Source: Mesorhizobium loti
GTDB lineage: Bacteria; Pseudomonadota; Alphaproteobacteria; Rhizobiales; Rhizobiaceae
Length of the DNA stretch: 64,000 bases
Assembly: GCF_013170705.1 (NCBI RefSeq)
Contig: NZ_CP033334.1
Coordinates: 2,333,501 to 2,397,500, forward strand
Reading direction: 5' to 3'
Shown here: positions 58,754-64,000 of the stretch, piece after piece
Position numbering within the stretch: the stretch's first letter is position 1
Layout: each line of letters starts with the position of its first letter
The notes under the pieces: generated by a model
Told to the model about the DNA's origin: nothing
What the model saw: the letters and a program-made list of their open reading frames with translations, nothing else
Database searches by the model: none
Translations under genes and position numbers: made by a program

Positions 58754-59688
58754 TGCCGGACCGGCGCGCCATCGTTGCCGGACTGCTGGCCACGGCGGCG
58801 TTTCCTGTGGCAAGCCAGGGGGCGCGCTTGCACAAGGCCATCTCGACCATCGTGCCGTTCAAGGCGTCACCCTTTCCCTACCGGGGCAAGCTGCCCGACG
58901 GCTCCGCGCCGTTTCTCGACGTGACGGCGGCGGACGGAAGGCGCGGTCACACCTCGCCGCGCGGCGGCATCTATTGGGAGAACGAGACCTATTCCGACCG
59001 CTCGACGCTGCTCGCCGTGCCAAAAGGCTTCGATCCGGCCAAGCCGGCGGTCATTGTCGTGTTCTTCCACGGCAATGGCGCCACCTTGCAGCGCGATGTG
59101 GTCGGTCGCCAGCGTGTCGTCGCGCAGGTCGAGGCCTCCGGCCTCAACGCCGTGCTGGTGGCGCCGCAATTCGCCAGCAACGCGCAGGATTCCAGCGCCG
59201 GCAATTTCTGGACGCCGGGCTATTTTGCGGAGTTCATGGCCGAGGCGGCGCAAGGCCTGGCCAAGCTGACCGGCGCCAAGGTGGCGAAATTCGACGCCAT
59301 GCCGGTGGTGCTGGTCGCCTATAGTGGCGGCTACAATCCCGCCGCCTTTATTCTCAGGAATGGTGACGTCGGCGACCGGTTGCTCGGCGTCATCCTGCTC
59401 GACGCCGTCTTCGACGAGGCCGACATCTTCGCCAACTGGGTCGCGCGGCACCGGAAGCGTTTCTTCGTCAGCGCCTATGGCAAATCCTCGGCCTCCGGCA
59501 ATGCCGAGATCAGGCAGTTGCTGGCGGGCCAGGGCATCAACGCCAGTTCCGATCCGCCACGCCGCCTCGAAGCCGGGACGGTTGTCTTCCTTGCCTCGGA
59601 CGCCGCCCACGATACGTTCGTCACCCGCGCCTTCGTCGGCAATCCGGTGCAATGGCTGCTTGCCCGGCTGTCTGGATTCCAGCGCTAG
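58753..59688 (+). CDS. exported alpha/beta-hydrolase-like protein
   Basis: A 311-residue protein with a short N-terminal signal (MPDRRAIVAGLLATAAFPVASQGA) and an alpha/beta-hydrolase fold: oxyanion segment VVFFHGNGA, nucleophile elbow VAYSGGYN, acid perhaps in ILLDAVFDE and a possible His in ASDAAHDTF. It is translationally coupled to the spermidine-synthase-like membrane protein, so the two may act together in the envelope. No substrate inferred. Confidence 0.78.
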   Translation: MPDRRAIVAGLLATAAFPVASQGARLHKAISTIVPFKASPFPYRGKLPDGSAPFLDVTAADGRRGHTSPRGGIYWENETYSDRSTLLAVPKGFDPAKPAVIVVFFHGNGATLQRDVVGRQRVVAQVEASGLNAVLVAPQFASNAQDSSAGNFWTPGYFAEFMAEAAQGLAKLTGAKVAKFDAMPVVLVAYSGGYNPAAFILRNGDVGDRLLGVILLDAVFDEADIFANWVARHRKRFFVSAYGKSSASGNAEIRQLLAGQGINASSDPPRRLEAGTVVFLASDAAHDTFVTRAFVGNPVQWLLARLSGFQR

Positions 59689-59712
59689 ATTTGGAGGTTT
59701 CAGTTCCCGGCC

Positions 59713-59991
59713 ATGCTTCTGACCGCCATCGTCATTGCCCAGATATTGGACCCGCTCAGGATTCTGCTGGTCGGGATCGCCTATTTCCTCAGCCGGGTGG
59801 CCAAGCGGCCAAATGTCGGCTGGCTTGGGTTGCTCGTGGCGATTGTCGTCATCGCCGCCGGATTTCCGTTCGTGATATTCGGCCAGTCCGGCGACATCGC
59901 CTGGACGACCGCTGCGATCGGCGTGATCTCGAACGCGCTCATTGCCGGCGCGGTGGCCGGGCTTCTACGGCTACAGCGGCTGTTTTTCTAA
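59713..59991 (+). CDS. small membrane protein, 92 aa
   Basis: A 92-residue protein with three predicted helices (LLTAIVIAQILDPLRILLVGIAYFL, WLGLLVAIVVIAAGFPFVIF, AAIGVISNALIAGAVAGLL). It starts 25 bases after the hydrolase with a GGAGG site at 59693-59697 that is somewhat distant. No family is recognised. Likely the last gene of this unit. Confidence 0.7.
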   Translation: MLLTAIVIAQILDPLRILLVGIAYFLSRVAKRPNVGWLGLLVAIVVIAAGFPFVIFGQSGDIAWTTAAIGVISNALIAGAVAGLLRLQRLFF

Positions 59992-60012
59992 AGGGCGTCG
60001 GGCGATAGAGTT

Positions 60013-60942
60013 TCACCGCGGCAGGGCGCCATCGATGCCGGCGCCGGCCGCCGCCAGAAGCGCCGCCGCCACCGTCGCGGCGCTGCGTGCTTTCGGGCCG
60101 TGTTCGGGCCAGGCGAGGCGGCGCCTGATGGTCAGGGCCGGTACTTCGCGCGCGATCTCGATGAGATGGCCAGCGTCCAGATGGCGGCGCAGCACCAGTT
60201 CGCTGGCCAGCAGCGCACCCATGCCTGCAATCGCCGCTTGCGCGGCGATGATGGTCAATCCGAAGCTCGGACCCTGGTCGATGTCCTTCCTTTGCCGCGC
60301 CGCAGCAACGAACCAGTCCCGCCAGTTGGGGTAGACATCGTCGCCCATCATCGGGTCGATATGCAGCAGCGGCATCCTGTCCAGCACTTCGGCCCTGTCC
60401 GGCCCGGCACGATCCTGGACCAGCGTCGGTGCGCAGGCGGGGATGACCCGCTCGGTGAAGAGGTCGAGTGCGGCGATATCAGATGCCGATCCCTTGCGAT
60501 AGCTGATGGCAAGGTCCACACCTTCCTCGGCCATGGCATCGAGCGCAACGGAAGCGACGATGCGAACCTCGAGCCGCCCCAAGGCCGGCCGCACCATGGC
60601 CAGGCGCGGCGCCAGCCAAAGCGAGGCGAAAGACGGATCGGCCGAGATGGTGAAGGTTTCGGCCTGTCGTTCGAAGCGCAGCCGGCGCATGCCGGAGGCC
60701 AGCGCATCGAAGCCGCGATCGATATCGGGCAAGACGGCCTCGGCGGTACGGGTGAGCACGATGCCGTTGCCCTCGCGCCGGACCAGCTTGACGCCCAGCC
60801 GTTCTTCCAACTGCCGGATCTGGTGGCCGATAGCGCCGGGCGTGACGCCCAGATCCTCGGCCGCGCGCGTCAAGCTGCCGGCTCTGGCGGCGGCCACCAG
60901 CGCCCGCAACCCCGACAGCGGTAAATCCCTAAGCGTCGTCAT
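60013..60942 (-). CDS. LysR-family transcriptional regulator
   Basis: A 309-residue regulator with an N-terminal winged helix (LRALVAAARAGSLTRAAEDLGVTPGAIGHQIRQLEERLGVKLVRREG) and a C-terminal effector domain similar to GcvA-type members (ADPSFASLWLAPRLAMVRPALG). It is divergent from a gamma-butyrobetaine-hydroxylase-like gene, 100 bases between starts, and probably controls it. Effector unknown. Confidence 0.92.
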   Translation of the reverse strand: MTTLRDLPLSGLRALVAAARAGSLTRAAEDLGVTPGAIGHQIRQLEERLGVKLVRREGNGIVLTRTAEAVLPDIDRGFDALASGMRRLRFERQAETFTISADPSFASLWLAPRLAMVRPALGRLEVRIVASVALDAMAEEGVDLAISYRKGSASDIAALDLFTERVIPACAPTLVQDRAGPDRAEVLDRMPLLHIDPMMGDDVYPNWRDWFVAAARQRKDIDQGPSFGLTIIAAQAAIAGMGALLASELVLRRHLDAGHLIEIAREVPALTIRRRLAWPEHGPKARSAATVAAALLAAAGAGIDGALPR

Positions 60943-61042
60943 GTTTTGAATTTAGCTCAAAGCTTGGAGAAGGGAACTCGTTTGATTACGGGATTTTCCT
61001 TGCCTAGGCTGGTCGAAGGAATTCAACCGCAGGGGACGCCAG

Positions 61043-62242
61043 ATGCTCGACACGCCAAAGCAACAGCAAAGACATGCCGTCGCGCCGATCCGCGCCATGC
61101 GCGCGGAAGGCGCACGCATTGCCGTCGAACTGGCGGACGGCCGATCGGCAAAACTCTCGACGCGCTGGCTGCGGTTGGCCTGCGAATGCGGGCAATGCGG
61201 CGATACCGCCTCGGGCAAGAGGTGGCTGACGCCGGCTGATGTCGACAAGGCAATCCATGCGGAAAGTTTCGATGTCTCCGTGCCGGGGCTGGTCACGGCC
61301 ATCTGGCAGGACGGGCATGTGTCGCATTACGATTCGACCGTCCTGGCGGGTCATGCCGGCGGCTCGGGTCCGGCCCGTTTCCGGCCGCAACTTTGGAATG
61401 ACGATCTCACCGCACGGCTCGGTCGCTTCGCCTTCGACACGGTGGTCGCGAATGACGAAGCGCTGTTCCAGTCGCTCCGGGCGCTAAGGGACAATGGCAT
61501 CGCGATGCTGACCGGCGTTCCGGCCGAGACGGAAGCAACGGCGCGGGTCGCGGGCCGCTACGGGCCGATCCGCGAGACCAGCTACGGCAAGGTGTTCGAT
61601 CTCATCTCGCGGCCCGATGCGCGGGTGGCGGGCGAGACGGCGCGGGCGCAGATCCCGCACACGGACGAGCCGTTCCGCTACGCGCCGCCGGGCTTCATCT
61701 TCTTCCACGCCATCCGCACGGGCGCCGGCACCGGCGGCACCTCGCTGATGGTCGACGGCTTTCATGTCGCCGAACTGATGCGGACGCGCACCCCCGACCT
61801 GTTCGATCTCCTGACGCGGCACGGCGTTACCTTCCACCGCGAACATGAAGGCGAGGTGTTCTTCAGCGCCGAGGCGCATGTCATCAGCCTAGATGCCGCA
61901 GGCGCGGTCACCGGCATCCGCTACAATGACCGCTGCCTGGCGCCGCAATGGGCGCCCCTTGACCGGATCGATGGGCTGATCGAAGCGCTTGCCGAACTGA
62001 CGCGGCTGATCCGCGATCCCCAGAACCAGTTCCAGCACCAGTTGCAGCCGGGCGAAGTGCTGGTCTTCGACAACCAGCGCGTCCTGCATGGCCGCAGCGC
62101 CTTTGATCCAACGCTTGCGGTGCGGCATCTGAGAAGCTGCAACATCGACCGCGACGGTGTGCACAGCGCCTTTCGCTCGCTGGCCAGACGGTTCGCGCCC
62201 GAGGAGGCCGAGGCGGTGCTGTATCAGGGGGCGATTTTTTGA
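61043..62242 (+). CDS. gamma-butyrobetaine/trimethyllysine dioxygenase-like protein
   Basis: A 399-residue enzyme. The N-terminal DUF971-like domain carries a zinc site (LACECGQCGD). The TauD/BBOX catalytic domain has Fe(II) ligands in QIPHTDEPFRY (HxD) and VLHGRSAF (His), and a 2-oxoglutarate-binding Arg near VRHLRSCNIDRD. Enzymes of this type hydroxylate gamma-butyrobetaine (carnitine synthesis) or trimethyllysine. Divergence from a LysR gene suggests substrate-induced expression. A family E repeat follows the stop. Confidence 0.9.
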   Translation: MLDTPKQQQRHAVAPIRAMRAEGARIAVELADGRSAKLSTRWLRLACECGQCGDTASGKRWLTPADVDKAIHAESFDVSVPGLVTAIWQDGHVSHYDSTVLAGHAGGSGPARFRPQLWNDDLTARLGRFAFDTVVANDEALFQSLRALRDNGIAMLTGVPAETEATARVAGRYGPIRETSYGKVFDLISRPDARVAGETARAQIPHTDEPFRYAPPGFIFFHAIRTGAGTGGTSLMVDGFHVAELMRTRTPDLFDLLTRHGVTFHREHEGEVFFSAEAHVISLDAAGAVTGIRYNDRCLAPQWAPLDRIDGLIEALAELTRLIRDPQNQFQHQLQPGEVLVFDNQRVLHGRSAFDPTLAVRHLRSCNIDRDGVHSAFRSLARRFAPEEAEAVLYQGAIF

Positions 62243-62249
62243 GGCGCAT

Positions 62250-62376
62250 TGATATTCAGGTGATGCCGGTCTGCAAACGATGGTTTCCTGCGCTTCCGGT
62301 GCTCATGTACCCAAAAGTACGCTTCGCTCCGGTTCTCGGAACCCACCGTTTTCGACTCGGCCTGACCTGAATCTCA
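62250..62376. repeat. palindromic intergenic repeat, family E
   Basis: A ~127-base inverted-repeat element with ends GATATTCAGGTGATGCC and GGCCTGACCTGAATC and inner arms AACGATGGTTTCC/GGAACCCACCGTT. It starts eight bases after the dioxygenase stop. A miniature form lies at 45804-45837. Confidence 0.75.
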
Positions 62377-62419
62377 ACACGCCTTGCAGCGCGCTCCTCT
62401 CGACTTGAGATGACTTCTC

Positions 62420-63676
62420 TCAGTTGAACCACAGCGCGAACGTCAAAAATCCGCCGCCGCCGAACTCGCGCTGGATCTGGTCGAAATCCTCGCTGGTCAG
62501 GATCCTGCCGCTTTCGAGGTAGGGCGCGATGCCGGGGCCGGTGATCGACAGCATCAGGTCGAAGTTTTTCGGTTCGTCGAAGAAGCGTTTCATGTTGATG
62601 CCTTTGCCGGTGATGCGGAAGTGCGGCAGCAGCGCACGGCCCTCGAGCAAATCCTCGGCCATGGTCAAGGCGGCGAGCCAGGCTTGAACCTGTTCCTCGC
62701 CGACTTCGAGGCCCGTCAGCGGGTTTGCACCCTTCTGCTGCGGGCCGGGCAGCCATTCGCGGTCATTGTCGGTCTCGGCGCGGATCGCCTTCCAGTCCTC
62801 GCGCGACAGCCGGATCATCTCGAGCAATTCCTGGCGCGCCGCCTTGCGGCGTTCCGGCTCGACCACCGGCCAGTTGATCATGTGCACCATCGAGATGAAA
62901 TCGGCGATGCGCCATTCCGAGGAGAAGATGTTCGAGCCCATCTCGCTCGGCGGGGGCACGAGAATATCCTGCAACGGCAGCCTGGCGCGCGGGAACAGCA
63001 TGTGGAAGGAGCCGTCGAAAGTGTTTTTGAAATCATGCGCCAGCCAGAAATCGGCCTGCGCCATCAGGAACTCGGCATAGCCCTGCAGCCAATAGCCGTC
63101 GGCGCGGTCGAAGCGGAAGGTGAGCGCGGGTGCGCTATCGCCTTGCGAGATGCTGCCACGCGACAGCGCGGCCATGATCGCCGCCATGCTCTCATCCGGG
63201 GCGATGGTGCCGTCCTCGTTGAGGTCGATGCCGACATGGGTGAGGTCGATGACCATGCCGATATCGGCATCGGCCGGCACCGAGCCCAGCGTGGTGGCGG
63301 ATTTTTCCAGCCGGTCGCGGAAGGTGACCAATATGGCGCGGAACTGTTCGTAGGTCAGCGGCTCGGGGTTCGGATTGGGCCGCACCGGCAACTGCATCAG
63401 CGGCAGCATGAAGGATTGCGGGCTTTCGAAACCGTGCCGGTGCAAACCGCTGGCGAGCAATTCAAGCGCCGTGAAGAATTCGCCGGCGCCGGCGGCATAG
63501 GCCGATGCCGGATCTTTCGGTGCGGCCGCCTCCAGCGTCGACAGGGCGCTGTCGCGCGCCGCCACGGTCTTGGCCTGGAACAGTGCGGTTGCCGCTTCGG
63601 GCATGGCCGCGCCGGCGGAAGACAAGGGCAAAAGCACAATGAAGGCGGATGCCAGCAGGCTCGAAATTCGGTTCAT
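62420..63676 (-). CDS. exported protein with an EF-hand-like loop
   Basis: A 418-residue protein with a signal peptide (MNRISSLLASAFIVLLPLSSAGA, cut near residue 23). The mature part is mostly helical with LQDILVPPPSEMGSNIFSSEWRIADFISMVH. DLNEDGTIAPDESM matches an EF-hand calcium loop (D-x-N-x-D-G-x-I-x-x-D/E). No family name is recognised. The start is at 63676, an ATG downstream of several alternative starts that would disrupt the signal. Confidence 0.78.
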   Translation of the reverse strand: MNRISSLLASAFIVLLPLSSAGAAMPEAATALFQAKTVAARDSALSTLEAAAPKDPASAYAAGAGEFFTALELLASGLHRHGFESPQSFMLPLMQLPVRPNPNPEPLTYEQFRAILVTFRDRLEKSATTLGSVPADADIGMVIDLTHVGIDLNEDGTIAPDESMAAIMAALSRGSISQGDSAPALTFRFDRADGYWLQGYAEFLMAQADFWLAHDFKNTFDGSFHMLFPRARLPLQDILVPPPSEMGSNIFSSEWRIADFISMVHMINWPVVEPERRKAARQELLEMIRLSREDWKAIRAETDNDREWLPGPQQKGANPLTGLEVGEEQVQAWLAALTMAEDLLEGRALLPHFRITGKGINMKRFFDEPKNFDLMLSITGPGIAPYLESGRILTSEDFDQIQREFGGGGFLTFALWFN

Positions 63677-63848
63677 CTTTTCCCCCAAAACTATGTGTCG
63701 CGCCGAGCAAATATACACCATTTGCGGCGTCGCGCCCGCCGGTGTCGGTGTGGCCCAGCCGGTCATCGTCGAAGATGTGCGATTGTCGACCCACACGCTT
63801 CAACCTGTCCGGCAGACCGTCTACACAAGGCAAACGATTGGACATTGC

Positions 63849-64000
63849 GTGTCGAACTATCCGCTTTCCTACAAATTGTCCTGGCTGCCGCGTTTCCTGA
63901 AACCGTCGCTTGGCGGTGGCGCCGATGGGTTTGCGCCAGCGTCGGGAACGCTCATGGAGCCGCTACCCGCACAGACCGTGCGGCTGGCCTTCGTCGGCGA
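63849..64000 (+). CDS. start of a truncated gene running off the window
   Basis: An open frame continuing to the window edge. It reads MSNYPLSYKLSWLPRFLKP from a GTG and ends with QTVRLAFVGD. The ending resembles the first strand of a metallophosphoesterase or CapA-type domain (RLAFVGD), but too little is present to be sure. An in-frame ATG at 63693 extends it upstream through sequence that looks non-coding. Confidence 0.4.
   Translation, partial: MSNYPLSYKLSWLPRFLKPSLGGGADGFAPASGTLMEPLPAQTVRLAFVG

Noticed and set aside
56705..58813. A 702-codon minus-strand frame opposite the spermidine-synthase-like gene
   Set aside because: Low-complexity His/Arg/Gln-rich composition typical of shadow frames.

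Overview
The window reads as a chromosomal segment of an alphaproteobacterium of the order Hyphomicrobiales, most likely Mesorhizobium or a close relative. The base composition is high in G+C. The bc1 operon has the petA-petB-petC order with a separate cytochrome c1, and the clusters rplY-pth-ychF and lgt-midA-pgeF-M24-lipoprotein-prs are the ones I associate with rhizobia. Several families of short palindromic intergenic repeats of a type I associate with Mesorhizobium are scattered through it. The genus call is inference from gene content and remembered family patterns; no search was run. No tRNA, rRNA, CRISPR array or prophage was seen.

Layout. 1-5.3 kb: a possible leader ORF, a small uncharacterised gene, two fused ABC exporters, a GNAT acetyltransferase and a small conserved protein, closely spaced on the plus strand. 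5.4-9.4 kb: a cupin, then petABC ending in a strong terminator, then apt. 9.6-16.5 kb: two overlapping MaoC dehydratases, CorA, an APH(3')-type kinase, an NCS2 nucleobase permease divergent from guanine deaminase (purine salvage), and a DMT exporter. 16.6-19.2 kb: rplY-pth-ychF. 19.4-23.2 kb: an OhrR-like MarR regulator divergent from a haloperoxidase-type hydrolase, then a fosmidomycin-resistance-type MFS pump divergent from an AraC regulator. 23.3-24.4 kb: one IS630-family element sitting inside palindromic repeats. 24.5-30.3 kb: prs, a lipoprotein, an M24-fold protein, pgeF, midA and lgt, all on the minus strand.

30.4-37.6 kb: a BrnA-like protein, UbiK, a YbjN protein, CsaA, a GT4 glycosyltransferase, an EnvZ/OmpR-type two-component system overlapping a MarR gene, and ilvE. 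37.7-44 kb: a stress- and envelope-flavoured stretch with a glycine-zipper protein, an MBL hydrolase, a BA14K protein, three CspA paralogues, a Kazal-type lipoprotein, a flavodoxin-fold reductase and several very small proteins. 44-49.5 kb: a TPR-sulfotransferase, small housekeeping-like enzymes, and an ABC-F ATPase preceded by what looks like a translated leader with a strong hairpin. 49.6-54.6 kb: an unusually long uvrB (1093 codons) and a Tlde1/L,D-transpeptidase-like envelope protein. 55.1-60 kb: a Tat-type PCMT-like methyltransferase, a large membrane protein with a spermidine-synthase-like domain, an exported alpha/beta hydrolase and a small membrane protein. 60-64 kb: a LysR regulator divergent from a gamma-butyrobetaine-hydroxylase-like dioxygenase, an exported protein with an EF-hand-like loop, and the start of a gene that runs off the window.

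Most of the window is ordinary core genome. The parts I consider most worth a second look are these: a palindromic intergenic repeat that appears to have been captured in frame inside uvrB; a four-fold repeated short motif in the UvrB C-terminal tail; the ABC-F leader peptide and hairpin; the OhrR-like/haloperoxidase divergon with clear operators; the exported methyltransferase; and palindromic repeats that repeatedly abut or supply stop codons.
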